64,000 bases of DNA from DATBLE01 sp963734065 (lineage in GTDB: Bacteria; Actinomycetota; Thermoleophilia; Gaiellales; Gaiellaceae). The notes below the pieces were generated by a model. The model worked only from the letters and a program-made list of their open reading frames with translations. It was not told the DNA's origin and ran no database searches. The DNA is taken from NCBI GenBank assembly GCA_963734065.1, contig CAVTFN010000003.1, positions 1,488,001 through 1,552,000 of the forward strand, given 5' to 3'. Below are positions 39,560 to 48,026 of the stretch, one piece after another (positions within the stretch are counted from its first letter, which is position 1; each line of letters begins with the position of its first letter). The position numbers and the translations under genes were made by a program.

Positions 39560-40060
39560 ATGGCGGAGACAAGACGCAAGATCCTGGCAGCGAGCTTCGA
39601 GACGCCCGACGGCGGCTCGCGCGGGGCCGGGGCGATCGGGGGTGCCTTCCCCGAGAAGCTCGGCAACACCGCCCTGCTGCAGGTCCGGCCCGACGGCAAG
39701 GTCAAGTTCACCGAGTCGCGGGACTGGGGAGCCGGGCGCGGCGCGCTGCTCGGCGGGGTGATCGGGATCATCGGCGGGCCGATCGGAATCCTCGCCGGTG
39801 GCGGGATCGGGGCGCTCGCGTCCAAGGTGCGCGACTCGGGCTTCAAGAACGACCAGCTCGAGCAGCTCGGCAAGTCGCTCGCCCCGGGGAACTCGGCCGT
39901 GGTGTTCGAGATCGCCGCCGACGCCGTCCCTACCGCCGAGGAGCTGCTGAAGACGCTCGGCGCGAAGGAGCTCGTCTCCGAGGAGCTCGACTCGAGCGTC
40001 GCCGCACTCTTCGACCAGGACGAGGCCCCGGCCCCCGAGCCCGAGGAGACGCCGGCCTAG
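39560..40060 (+). CDS. DUF1269-like protein with glycine-rich hydrophobic centre
   Basis: A 166-residue protein. ATG 39560 follows AAGGAG and the homology start AETRRKILAASFETPDGGSR. VRPDGKVKFTESRDWGAGRG is followed by a glycine-rich hairpin-like hydrophobic stretch GALLGGVIGIIGGPIGILAG, then GALASKVRDSGFKNDQLEQL and VVFEIAADAVPTAEELLKTL. This matches DUF1269, a ferredoxin-like-fold family with an inserted membrane hairpin, of unknown function. It converges with the signalling gene; the stops overlap. Confidence 0.75.
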   Translation: MAETRRKILAASFETPDGGSRGAGAIGGAFPEKLGNTALLQVRPDGKVKFTESRDWGAGRGALLGGVIGIIGGPIGILAGGGIGALASKVRDSGFKNDQLEQLGKSLAPGNSAVVFEIAADAVPTAEELLKTLGAKELVSEELDSSVAALFDQDEAPAPEPEETPA

Positions 40061-42243
40061 GCCCGGGGCGCGGGCGCCGCGGCCGGCCGGCCGGACTCCG
40101 ACTGCTCGGACGGCCGGGACGCGTCGACGTCGAACTCGAGGACGACCGTCGTCCCCTGCGGGGTGCGGTGGATGTGCACGTGCTCGCTGAGGGCGCGCAT
40201 GATCTCCATGCCGTGGCCACTGGAGTCGGTGTGGGCCTGCGTCCGCCAGAGGCCCGAGTCGCGGATGCGGACGACCAGCCGTCCGTCGCTGCGGAGCCGC
40301 AGCTCTAGCGTCGCCTCGCCGGGCTGCTCGCCGTAGGCGTGGCGCACCGTGTTCGCGCAGCCCTCGCCGCACGCCTGGAGCACCTCCTCGACCTGCCGTC
40401 CCTCGACACCCTGCTCCGCGAACCAGGCGCGAAGCTCGCGGCGCACGGTGTGCAGCGACTTCGGGACCGCCGGGAAGACGCGGCTGAAGATCCTCGAGTC
40501 GAGCGGCTCGCGGCGGATGCACAGGAAGACGATGTCGTCGAGGCTCCCGTCCGCAAACTCGTCCACGATCTCGTCGCAGAGGCGCTCGGGCTCGTAGCCG
40601 CTGCGGACGACGGCCGCGTCCTTCAGCCGCGCCAGCCCGCTGTCGATCGAGTCGGCCCGCCGCTCGATCAGACCGTCCGTGTAGAGGATCAGCGTCGAGC
40701 CCTCGGCCAGGAATGCCCGCCCCTCGGGCCTGCCGTTCCCGTCGTCGATGCAGAGCGGCAGGCCGGCCCCGCCCTCGAGAAACGCTCCGTTCCCTTCCGG
40801 GTCGATCACGAGCGGCGGCGGATGGCCGGCCAGCGAGTAGCTGAGCTCTCCGGTCTCGGGTTGGAGCTGGACGGCGGCGACCGTGCCGAACCGCGCCTCC
40901 TCGATCTTCTCGGCGAACTGGTCGAGGCGGCCGATCAGCTCGGGCACGCTCTCGACCACCAGCCCGAGCGCACCCATCGCGCTGCGCAGCTTGCCCATCG
41001 CGGTCGCCGCCTGGACGCCGTGCCCGACGACGTCGCCGACCGCCACGAGGATGCGGCCGTCCTCACGTTCGATCAGGTCGTACCAGTCCCCGCCGACCTC
41101 GAGCTCGGCGGAGCCGGGGAGGTAGCGCCACGCCGCGGTCACACCTGCGCTGGCCACCTCCGGGCGGCCGAGAAGGCTCTGCTGGAGCGCTTTCGAGCGT
41201 TCCTGCTCGGCCTCGAACAGCCGCGAGTTCTCGACCGCCATCGCCGCCTTGCGCGCGACCTCCTTCGCCAGCTCGAGCTCGTCCTCGCCGTAGTCGGCGG
41301 CCGAGGAGGCGCAGACGAGCACGCCGAGCGAGCGGCGGCCGAGCGCCAGCGGCACCGCGATCATGCTGCGGAGATCGAGCCGCGCGCAGAGCATGTCTCC
41401 GTCGTTGCCGAGCCCCAGCTCGCGCCAGGCGTCCGGCGTGACCGGCTCGATCACACGGCCGCGCGGAGCCTCGAACACCCAGGAGCCGAACGCCGACAGG
41501 TTGCTCCTGGTGCCGACGAGCCTGCGAAGCAGCTCGTCCCGGACGCCCCGGGTGGCCAGCGCGGCGACCTCGACGACACCGTCCGGCTCGACCAGCTGGA
41601 CGATCGCGACGTCGCCGAGCTCGGGAAGGCACGTATGCGCGAGCTGGCCGGCACGCCCCTTGACGTCCAGACGTTTCTCCAGCGCGGCTGCCACGCCGGC
41701 GAGGAAGCGCGACCGGCGGAGGCGCTGCTCGGCCGCCTCCCGCTCGCGCTGGGCCTGCTCCTGCTCTCGGAGGAGCTGGGCCTGCCGCGCGATCTCCCGG
41801 GTCTTCTCGAACAGCTCGACGAAGACCGCGACCTTCGAGCGCAGGATCGCTGGGTCGACCGGCTTGACGATGTAGTCGACCGCCCCGGCCTCGTAGCCGC
41901 GGAACACGTTCTCGGGGCTGGCGGAGATACCGGTCAGGAAGATGATCGGGACCGAGCGGGTCTCCGGCCTGCTGCGGATCGAGGCGGCCGTCTCGAAGCC
42001 GTCCATCTCCGGCATCTGGACGTCGAGGAGGATGACGGCGAACTGCTCGCTCGTCAGCAGGTTCAGCGCCTCCCGTCCCGAGCCGGCCGTGACGATCCGC
42101 GCCCGGAGCGGCTCGAGGAACGCCTCCAGCGTCTCGAGATTCTCGGGCCGGTCGTCGACGATCAGGACGGCGGCGGCAGCCGCGTCGATCCGGTCGCTGG
42201 ATGCGTCTGCGTCGATCACGTCGTCACGGGGTTCGCCGACCAC
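40057..42243 (-). CDS. response-regulator/GAF/SpoIIE phosphatase/anti-sigma kinase fusion
   Basis: A 728-residue signalling protein. Receiver (about 25-145): VLIVDDRPEN, phosphoacceptor Asp in VILLDVQMPEMDGF, Lys in DYIVKPVDP. A coiled coil (QAQLLREQEQAQREREAAEQ) leads to a GAF domain (about 185-345), then a SpoIIE/PP2C domain (EVGGDWYDLIEREDGRILVA, VGDVVGHGVQAATAMGKL, YTDGLIERRADS, SLDDIVFLCIRR) at about 370-565, and a C-terminal HATPase (EEVLQACGEGCANTVRHAYG, GHGMEIMRALSEHVHIHR). Such fusions control the general stress partner-switch pathway: the phosphatase dephosphorylates an anti-anti-sigma factor and the kinase domain acts against it. No RsbV/RsbW or sigma gene lies nearby. GTG 42243 follows a hairpin; a later GTG (codon 9) is possible. 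Confidence 0.92.
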   Translation of the reverse strand: MVGEPRDDVIDADASSDRIDAAAAAVLIVDDRPENLETLEAFLEPLRARIVTAGSGREALNLLTSEQFAVILLDVQMPEMDGFETAASIRSRPETRSVPIIFLTGISASPENVFRGYEAGAVDYIVKPVDPAILRSKVAVFVELFEKTREIARQAQLLREQEQAQREREAAEQRLRRSRFLAGVAAALEKRLDVKGRAGQLAHTCLPELGDVAIVQLVEPDGVVEVAALATRGVRDELLRRLVGTRSNLSAFGSWVFEAPRGRVIEPVTPDAWRELGLGNDGDMLCARLDLRSMIAVPLALGRRSLGVLVCASSAADYGEDELELAKEVARKAAMAVENSRLFEAEQERSKALQQSLLGRPEVASAGVTAAWRYLPGSAELEVGGDWYDLIEREDGRILVAVGDVVGHGVQAATAMGKLRSAMGALGLVVESVPELIGRLDQFAEKIEEARFGTVAAVQLQPETGELSYSLAGHPPPLVIDPEGNGAFLEGGAGLPLCIDDGNGRPEGRAFLAEGSTLILYTDGLIERRADSIDSGLARLKDAAVVRSGYEPERLCDEIVDEFADGSLDDIVFLCIRREPLDSRIFSRVFPAVPKSLHTVRRELRAWFAEQGVEGRQVEEVLQACGEGCANTVRHAYGEQPGEATLELRLRSDGRLVVRIRDSGLWRTQAHTDSSGHGMEIMRALSEHVHIHRTPQGTTVVLEFDVDASRPSEQSESGRPAAAPAPRA

Positions 42244-42244
42244 G

Positions 42245-42267
42245 GCCTGGACTGCCTGGGTCCAGGC
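42245..42267 (-). promoter_or_regulatory. hairpin touching the start of the SpoIIE-type gene
   Basis: GCCTGGAC (42245-42252), loop 7, GTCCAGGC (42260-42267): a perfect 8-bp stem ending 1 base before the GTG at 42243. It would hide the ribosome site if this start is used, or act as an operator. Confidence 0.5.
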
Positions 42268-42388
42268 ATCATCGCATCAAGGGTCGGCGGCAGGAGTCGC
42301 GTGGGACGCGCGTCCCATCTTCGGCCGCTTTCGAACGTCTCAACGAGGGAATGTTTGACGTGCTGTCAACGTGGGAAACGAGGGACAC

Positions 42389-42754
42389 ATGTCCCTGACT
42401 CGGGTGGCCATCGTGACGGGGATCGGAATCGCCGCCGTCTCGCTCGTATTTTTGTTCGCGCTGCACCGCGGCAGCGGCACGCATGCGGCCGTAGCGCATC
42501 CGGCGGCGCCGGCGACCGCGAGCTGCCAGAGCCGCCTGCTTCGCGACTGGTCTGACGGGCGCATCGACGGCGTCTACCCGCTCTCCTGCTACCGCGCCGC
42601 GCTCAGATCGCTGCCGGCTGATCTGAAGGTCTACTCGAGCGCGCCCGACGACATCGCCCAGGCGCTCTCACAGCGGATCGTCCAGAGCCACCATCAGAAG
42701 ATCTCCGGGCACCAGGGCAAGCCCTCGGTCCGGAAGGTCGCGTCGGCTCCGTAG
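42389..42754 (+). CDS. small membrane-anchored protein of unknown function
   Basis: About 121 residues from ATG 42389 (GAGGGA upstream). One membrane segment, TRVAIVTGIGIAAVSLVFLF, is followed by an extracytoplasmic part with two Cys (ASCQSRLLRDW, YPLSCYRAALRS) and a helix-rich C-terminal half (DDIAQALSQRIVQSHHQKIS). No family recognised. The 3' end overlaps the convergent acetyltransferase gene by about 60 bases. Divergent from the signalling gene. Confidence 0.6.
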   Translation: MSLTRVAIVTGIGIAAVSLVFLFALHRGSGTHAAVAHPAAPATASCQSRLLRDWSDGRIDGVYPLSCYRAALRSLPADLKVYSSAPDDIAQALSQRIVQSHHQKISGHQGKPSVRKVASAP

Positions 42755-43914
42755 ACGGCGCCGTCCGTCAGCTCCTCCACGCGGCCGGCGCGCTGTAGGT
42801 CGCGGAACGTGAACCCGCCCAGATAGACGGAGCCGAGGTCGGCGACGTCGAGTGCGAGATCGGCGGGGTCGTTCGTCCTGGACGCCTCCCCGCTCTCGAG
42901 CCGCCAGCGCCCCTCGTTCCACGGGCAGAACGCGTCGCGCACGTCGAACACCAGCGGAGCGGCGGCAGCCGCATAGCTCCGTCCTGACAGCGCCGCGCCG
43001 ACGTCGACGAGCCGCACCCAGATCCCGTCGGAGAGCGTCGGCTTCGAGAAGTTCGGGCGCGCGAGCAGGAGGAGGAGCGGATGGTCGACCGGCTGCAGGC
43101 TGGCCGAGACGGTCTTCGTCCAGTCGACGTCGAGGAGGTAGCGCCAGATCGACGCGGTCGCCGCCGGCGTCGCGGCGACGACCTCGAGCGTCCGCAGCTT
43201 CGTCTCCGGCCCTAGGTCACCGAACGAGACGTGCAGGCGGTAGATCGCGTAGGCCTGCGGCTCCCCGTCGACCTCGAGCACGGCGATGTGCTTCGGGCTG
43301 CCGCCGAACCGGAAGTTCTCGGGATCGACGAGCTGGCGGTTCTTCCACCAGGCCTCGGAGCGCTCGTACATGCCCGGCGTGACCCGCTGCACCGCGTCGT
43401 AGACCGGCGGCAGCTGCTGCCCGGCGGTGTCGAAGTCGACCAGGCGCACGCGGCCGACCGTCTCCACGCCCGGGCGGAACGCGGCGTACGACTTGTCGAC
43501 GTCGAACTGGACGTTCAACGACGCGAGCCCGTAGCCGTACCGCCCGTAGATCGTCTCCTCCGATGCCCACAGCGCGGCCACGGGCTCACCGCGCGCGTGG
43601 ACGTCGTCGAGCTGCGCGCGCATCATCGACCGGAGGATCCCCCGGCGGCGGTGCGTCGGCAGGACGCCGACGACCGTCACGCCGGCCGTGGGCAGCTGCG
43701 CGCCGCCGGGAACGGTCATCCGGAAGGCGAACGCGCCTGCGCCGCCGACGACCCGGCCGTCGTCGTCAACCGCTGCGTGCATGCGCTCGAGCTCGAAGAC
43801 CTCGAGCCAGCGGCCGAGCCAGTCCTCGTCCGGCCGGTCGCGGCCGAAGTAGTGGACGATCGCGCCGACCGCGTCGCGCAGCTCATCCGGGGTCCGGCAG
43901 GGGCGGATCTCCAT
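42694..43914 (-). CDS. Eis-like GNAT acetyltransferase
   Basis: A 406-residue protein like mycobacterial Eis (402). N-terminal GNAT lobe: GVTVVGVLPTHRRRGILRSM (acetyl-CoA loop with R-R-R-G) and LWASEETIYGRYGYGLAS, the Eis-type tail of the loop. A second GNAT-like lobe and a sterol-carrier-like C-terminal domain follow. It ends in CPEIF; in Eis the C-terminal Phe carboxylate is the catalytic base, and the terminal Phe is kept here. Eis proteins acetylate amines, including aminoglycosides. The ATG overlaps the helicase stop (ATGA), so both are translated together. Confidence 0.85.
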   Translation of the reverse strand: MEIRPCRTPDELRDAVGAIVHYFGRDRPDEDWLGRWLEVFELERMHAAVDDDGRVVGGAGAFAFRMTVPGGAQLPTAGVTVVGVLPTHRRRGILRSMMRAQLDDVHARGEPVAALWASEETIYGRYGYGLASLNVQFDVDKSYAAFRPGVETVGRVRLVDFDTAGQQLPPVYDAVQRVTPGMYERSEAWWKNRQLVDPENFRFGGSPKHIAVLEVDGEPQAYAIYRLHVSFGDLGPETKLRTLEVVAATPAATASIWRYLLDVDWTKTVSASLQPVDHPLLLLLARPNFSKPTLSDGIWVRLVDVGAALSGRSYAAAAAPLVFDVRDAFCPWNEGRWRLESGEASRTNDPADLALDVADLGSVYLGGFTFRDLQRAGRVEELTDGAVYGADATFRTEGLPWCPEIF

Positions 43915-46070
43915 CAGGCGATCTTCTCCAACGGCGCGTACTCGAGCATCAGCCTGCGCTCGGCGCCGTCGTCGGCGAACCGGACCGTGACGACGCCGCC
44001 GGGCTCGACGCGGACGACCACGCCCTCGCCGAGGGTGCCGTGGCGCACGGAGTCCCCGGTGGCGAGAGCGGGAACATCGGTACGGGGCGTCACGTCGCGC
44101 GCGCCGTAGCCGCTCCAGGATGCCGGGCGCAGCCGCTCGACCACGACGCCTTCCTCGGGCAGCTCGTCGAGGAAACGCGACGGCAGGTTGAAGGTTCGAC
44201 TCCCCCACAGCGACCGGGAGGTGGCGTGGGTGAGCACGAGGCGCTCCTCCGCCCGCGTCATCCCGACGTAGGCGAGCCGCCGCTCCTCCTCCACCCCCTG
44301 CTCCTCGATCGAGCGCATGTGCGGGAAGATCCCCTCCTCCATGCCGATCACGAACACCGCCTTGAACTCGAGGCCCTTGGCGTTGTGGATCGTCATCAGC
44401 GTGACCAGGCTCTGCTCGCCGCGGATCGCGTCCTGGTCGGAGTAGAGCGAGATCTCCTGGAGGAAGCCCGACAGGCTCGGCTCCTCTGCTTGCTCGAGAT
44501 ATTCGCGGCCGACCCCCACCAGCTCCTGGAGGGTCTCCAGCCGCCCCTGCGCCTCGATCGTCCGCTCCGCCACGAGCGCCTCCTGGTAGCCGGAGCGCTC
44601 GAGCACCGCCTCGATCAGCTCGGGCATGGGCAGATCCTGGACGGCCGCCTGGAGCGAGATCAGCATCGTGCGCAGCGCCGAGACGTTCTTCAGCGGCGCG
44701 GCGCCGATGCCCGCCTCCTCCGGATAGGCAAGCGACTCGAACAGCGAGATCCCGTGGCCGTCGGCGTAGGCGCGCAACCGGTTCATCGTCGCGTCGCCGA
44801 TGCCGCGCCGCGGCCGGTTGGCGATGCGCAGGAGCGCGGCCGCGTCGAACGGGTTGTCCACCACCTGCAGGTAGGCGACGAGGTCCTTGATCTCGGCACG
44901 CTCGTAGAAGCGCGGCCCGCCGATCACCTGGTAGGCGATCCCCTGGCGGACGAGCACGTCCTCCAGCACCCGCGACTGCGCGTTCGTCCGGTAGAAGACC
45001 GCGACCTCGTCGGCCGAGTACCCCTCCTCGACGAGCGCGGCGATCTCGGCGGCAACGAAGCGCGCCTCGGCGTGTTCGTCCTCGACCTCGATCGCGTGCA
45101 CGGGCAGCCCCTCGCCGAGTTCCGACCAGAGGTTCTTCTCCTTGCGCTCGCGGTTGTTGGCGATGACCGCGTTGGCGGCGCTCAGGATCGTGTTGGTGGA
45201 GCGGTAGTTCTGCTCGAGCGGGATCACCTTGGTCTCGGGGAAGTCGCGCTCGAACTCGAGGATGTTCCGGATGTCGGCTCCCCTGAACGCGTAGATCGAC
45301 TGGTCCGGGTCGCCGACGACCATCAGGTTCCGGTGCTTGCCGGCGAGCAGTTGAAGCAGACGGTACTGGGCGTGGTTCGTGTCCTGGTACTCGTCGACCA
45401 GCACGTACCGGAAGGCCTTCTGCCAGCGCTCGAGCGCCTCGGGGAACCGCTCCAGCACCTCGACCGTGAGCATCAGCATGTCGTCGAAGTCCATCGCGTT
45501 CGAGTCGTGCAGCCGCTTCTGGTACAGCCGGTACACGTCGGCGACGGTCTGGTCGTAGAACGACTCGACGCGGCTGAGGTAGTCGTCCGGGCCGATCAGC
45601 TGGTTCTTCGCGTTCGAGATCTGCGCGTGGATCCCGCGCGGGACGAACCGCTTCGGGTCGCGGTCGAGATCCTCCAGGCACTGCTTGGTCAGCCGCACCT
45701 GGTCGGCCTGGTCGTAGATCGAGAAGTTCGACTTGTAGCCGAGGCGGGGGGCCTCGCGGCGGAGGATCCGGCCGCAGGCTGCGTGAAAGGTGAGGATCCA
45801 GATCGCCCGCGCGACGTTGCCCAGCAGGCCCTCCAGACGGTCGCGCATCTCACCGGAGGCCTTGTTCGTGAACGTGATCGCGAGGATCTCGTTCGGCTGC
45901 ACGCCGCAGGCGGAGATCAGATGCGCGACCCGGTACGTGAGGACGCGCGTCTTCCCCGAGCCGGCGCCGGCGATCACGAGCAGCGGCCCCTCGGTCGTCA
46001 GCACGGCCTCGCGCTGGGCGGGGTTCAGGTCGGCGAGGTAATCCGGTGACTCGGGCTTGACGACGGCCAC
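43914..46070 (-). CDS. pcrA: UvrD/PcrA-type ATP-dependent DNA helicase
   Basis: A 718-residue SF1A helicase. LNPAQREAVLTTEG (Q motif), LLVIAGAGSGKTRVLTYRVA (Walker A), ITFTNKASGEMRDRLE (Ia), VLVDEYQDTNHAQYRLLQLL (II), VGDPDQSIYAFRGADI (III), LEQNYRSTNTILSAANAV (IV), TIHNAKGLEFKAVFVIGMEE (V) and AYVGMTRAEERLVLTHA (VI) all appear in order. The C-terminal tail LEYAPLEKIA is a PcrA-like terminal motif for RNA polymerase contact. It acts in nucleotide excision repair and removes stalled transcription complexes. The upstream gap carries a dispersed palindromic repeat. Confidence 0.97.
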   Translation of the reverse strand: MAVVKPESPDYLADLNPAQREAVLTTEGPLLVIAGAGSGKTRVLTYRVAHLISACGVQPNEILAITFTNKASGEMRDRLEGLLGNVARAIWILTFHAACGRILRREAPRLGYKSNFSIYDQADQVRLTKQCLEDLDRDPKRFVPRGIHAQISNAKNQLIGPDDYLSRVESFYDQTVADVYRLYQKRLHDSNAMDFDDMLMLTVEVLERFPEALERWQKAFRYVLVDEYQDTNHAQYRLLQLLAGKHRNLMVVGDPDQSIYAFRGADIRNILEFERDFPETKVIPLEQNYRSTNTILSAANAVIANNRERKEKNLWSELGEGLPVHAIEVEDEHAEARFVAAEIAALVEEGYSADEVAVFYRTNAQSRVLEDVLVRQGIAYQVIGGPRFYERAEIKDLVAYLQVVDNPFDAAALLRIANRPRRGIGDATMNRLRAYADGHGISLFESLAYPEEAGIGAAPLKNVSALRTMLISLQAAVQDLPMPELIEAVLERSGYQEALVAERTIEAQGRLETLQELVGVGREYLEQAEEPSLSGFLQEISLYSDQDAIRGEQSLVTLMTIHNAKGLEFKAVFVIGMEEGIFPHMRSIEEQGVEEERRLAYVGMTRAEERLVLTHATSRSLWGSRTFNLPSRFLDELPEEGVVVERLRPASWSGYGARDVTPRTDVPALATGDSVRHGTLGEGVVVRVEPGGVVTVRFADDGAERRLMLEYAPLEKIA

Positions 46071-46189
46071 GCGCCCGATGCTAGCGGCCGCTGCCCTCGC
46101 CTCTGCCGGACTGGCCCGGAGCGGACTGGACGAGGCCGGTCACGGCGTTTTCGGGTTTTCCACAATCCCTGCAGGTGGGGCGCTTTTTC

Positions 46190-46230
46190 GGGGTCAGACC
46201 CCAGATGGAAGCGTCACGAATCGTCCACAG
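46190..46230. repeat. dispersed palindromic repeat, copy A
   Basis: GGGGTCAGACCCC (46190-46202) followed after 8 bases by GCGTCACGAATCGTCCACAG (46211-46230). A related unit, with one base differing in the second half, lies at 57592-57634. It is located in the gap between the helicase and flippase-like genes. Confidence 0.65.
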
Positions 46231-46258
46231 GTCTCGAGTGTCTGCCGTTTCGGCGCGA

Positions 46259-47206
46259 CTAACGCGTCGAGCGCAGCGCTGCCCGCGGCAGCTCGGCGAA
46301 GCGGCGGCCGTAGAGCGCGAGGCCGACCAGCGCGGCGGAGGCGGTGATCGCGGTCGCCATCATCGGCATGAGCACGCTCGCCGCGATCGCACTCGCTCCC
46401 GCGTGGCCGACCATCGCCAGCGCGCCCACGGCGGCGCCCTGGTACAGACCCGCGTTCCCGGGCAGGATCGGCGCGACATTCGCGAGACCGGTGACGGTCA
46501 TGTAGACGAGCGCGGTGCCGAGGCCGGCGTGAACGCCGAGAGCGTTCAGGGTCAGCGTGACGCCGAGCCAGCGGACCGCCCACGTCGCGAGCAGGATCGC
46601 CAGCGTCCGCAGGAGCACGGGGCGGGGAGCAGCGGCGGCGGCGAGGAAGCCGTCGGCCCACTTCGGCAGGCGGCGGCCGAGCCGGTGATGGAGAACCGCG
46701 GCGGCGACGATCCCACCGGCGGCGAGAGTAACCGCGCCGAGCAACGCGCCGCGCACCCAGCCGGGAACCGGCAGGAAGACGCCGGCGGTCGCGCCGACGA
46801 GGCAGAACGCGATCGCCTCCGTCAGGTGCGCGGCGAGCAGGCTGCCGCCCGCCCGCGGCAGGCCCGGCCAACGGTTGGCGGAGGCGGCCCGGAGGACTCC
46901 GACCTTCGCCGCCTCGCCGAGCCGGCCGGGAAGGACGGTGTCGAGGAAGGACCCGATCGCGCTCGACGCGTAGATCGCCCGGAAGCCCACGCAGGGGCCG
47001 AGCGTCTGCCGCCAGGCAAGCGCGCGCAGCGGCTGGACGACCGCCCCGACGGCGAAGGCGGCGGCGAGCAGGAGCCAGTCGGGGCTGGCCGCGGCCGAGA
47101 CCGCGTCTCCCGCCGTGCGGCGCGCGACCAGGACGAAGGCGGCCACGGTCGCGACCGCGATCGCGCCGGGAAGGACATATCTGCGCAGGTGAGCACCTGA
47201 CGGCAC
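46259..47206 (-). CDS. lysylphosphatidylglycerol-synthase-like flippase domain protein (UPF0104)
   Basis: A 315-residue membrane protein with about eight helices. Motifs SSAIGSFLDTVLPGRLGEAA, WAVRWLGVTLTLNALGV and ANVAPILPGNAGLYQGAAVG match the LPG-synthase transmembrane (AglD-like) family, which flips lipids or polyprenyl-linked sugars. No catalytic GNAT-like domain of MprF is present. GTG 47206 follows GGGAGGG. It lies 51 bases downstream of cinA and could be part of the same transcript. Confidence 0.82.
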   Translation of the reverse strand: MPSGAHLRRYVLPGAIAVATVAAFVLVARRTAGDAVSAAASPDWLLLAAAFAVGAVVQPLRALAWRQTLGPCVGFRAIYASSAIGSFLDTVLPGRLGEAAKVGVLRAASANRWPGLPRAGGSLLAAHLTEAIAFCLVGATAGVFLPVPGWVRGALLGAVTLAAGGIVAAAVLHHRLGRRLPKWADGFLAAAAAPRPVLLRTLAILLATWAVRWLGVTLTLNALGVHAGLGTALVYMTVTGLANVAPILPGNAGLYQGAAVGALAMVGHAGASAIAASVLMPMMATAITASAALVGLALYGRRFAELPRAALRSTR

Positions 47207-47256
47207 CCCCTCCCATCGGCGGGAGGCGCGCCAGACAATTCCCCCGCCCGAGCCAT

Positions 47257-47973
47257 CTAGCTCGAGGCCGCGGACGCGAGCGCGGGCTCGAGCCACGCGG
47301 TCGCCGCCGCGAGGGCCGCTGGATCGCCGGACTTGATCACGACCTCGACCTCGGCCACCCCACCGGCGAAGCTCGGGTACGAGCCGACGAGCACGTTGGG
47401 GTGGCGGGCGGTCACCTCCTCGAGCACGTCGACGATGCGGCTCTCGGTTGTCCGGTACGTGCGACGCCAGGTGCCGATCGGCGCGCCGTCGCGTACCTCG
47501 TCGGCGATCGTCTCGAACATCGCCTCCATCTCCGCCGGCAGGCCGGGCAGCACGTAGACGTTCTCGATCGCAAAGCCGGGCGCGCCGCCGTTCGGGATCT
47601 CGAGCGGGCGGCTGCCTTCCGGGAGTAGCGCCCACCGGGCGGCGTACTCCGGGTCGCCGGCGAAACGCTCGCGCAGCCGCGCGGCTACGTCCGGCACCTC
47701 GACCTGCGTCACGCCGAATGCCGCAGCGATGGACTCGCGGGTGACGTCGTCCGGGGTGCCGCCCAGACCGCCGGTGACGACGACCACGTCCACCGCCGCC
47801 GCCTGCTCGCGGACGAACGATGCGACCCGCTCGATCTCGTCTGCGATCACAGCGATCATCGTCACCTCGACCCCGAGCTCGGCCAGCCGCCGCGCCAGCC
47901 ACGAGCCGTTCGTGTTCTCTATGTCACCGGAGAGAAGCTCGTTCCCGACGGTGACGATCGTGGCCCGGGCCAT
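47257..47973 (-). CDS. CinA-type molybdopterin-binding (MoCF) domain protein
   Basis: A 238-residue protein: ATIVTVGNELLSGDIENTNG, ARRLAELGVEVTMIAVIAD, VVVVTGGLGGTPDDVTRESI, VYVLPGLPAEMEAMFETIA. This is the N-terminal COG1058 domain of CinA; the C-terminal deamidase domain of long CinA is absent. Proteins of this size are linked to NAD/pyridine-nucleotide recycling (ADP-ribose pyrophosphatase) in some species. ATG 47973 is chosen; the longer upstream frame lies in the spacer to the btu operon, 53 bases away. Confidence 0.88.
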   Translation of the reverse strand: MARATIVTVGNELLSGDIENTNGSWLARRLAELGVEVTMIAVIADEIERVASFVREQAAAVDVVVVTGGLGGTPDDVTRESIAAAFGVTQVEVPDVAARLRERFAGDPEYAARWALLPEGSRPLEIPNGGAPGFAIENVYVLPGLPAEMEAMFETIADEVRDGAPIGTWRRTYRTTESRIVDVLEEVTARHPNVLVGSYPSFAGGVAEVEVVIKSGDPAALAAATAWLEPALASAASS

Positions 47974-48026
47974 CGCACGAGTATAGGAAGCGCTCTCTCG
48001 GCAAGAACACCGGGAGAGCACCGGCG

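Noticed and set aside
43563..46049. 828-codon plus-strand open frame opposite uvrD
   Set aside because: The minus strand carries all SF1 helicase motifs in order; the plus frame has none and is rich in Arg, Gly, Val and His.
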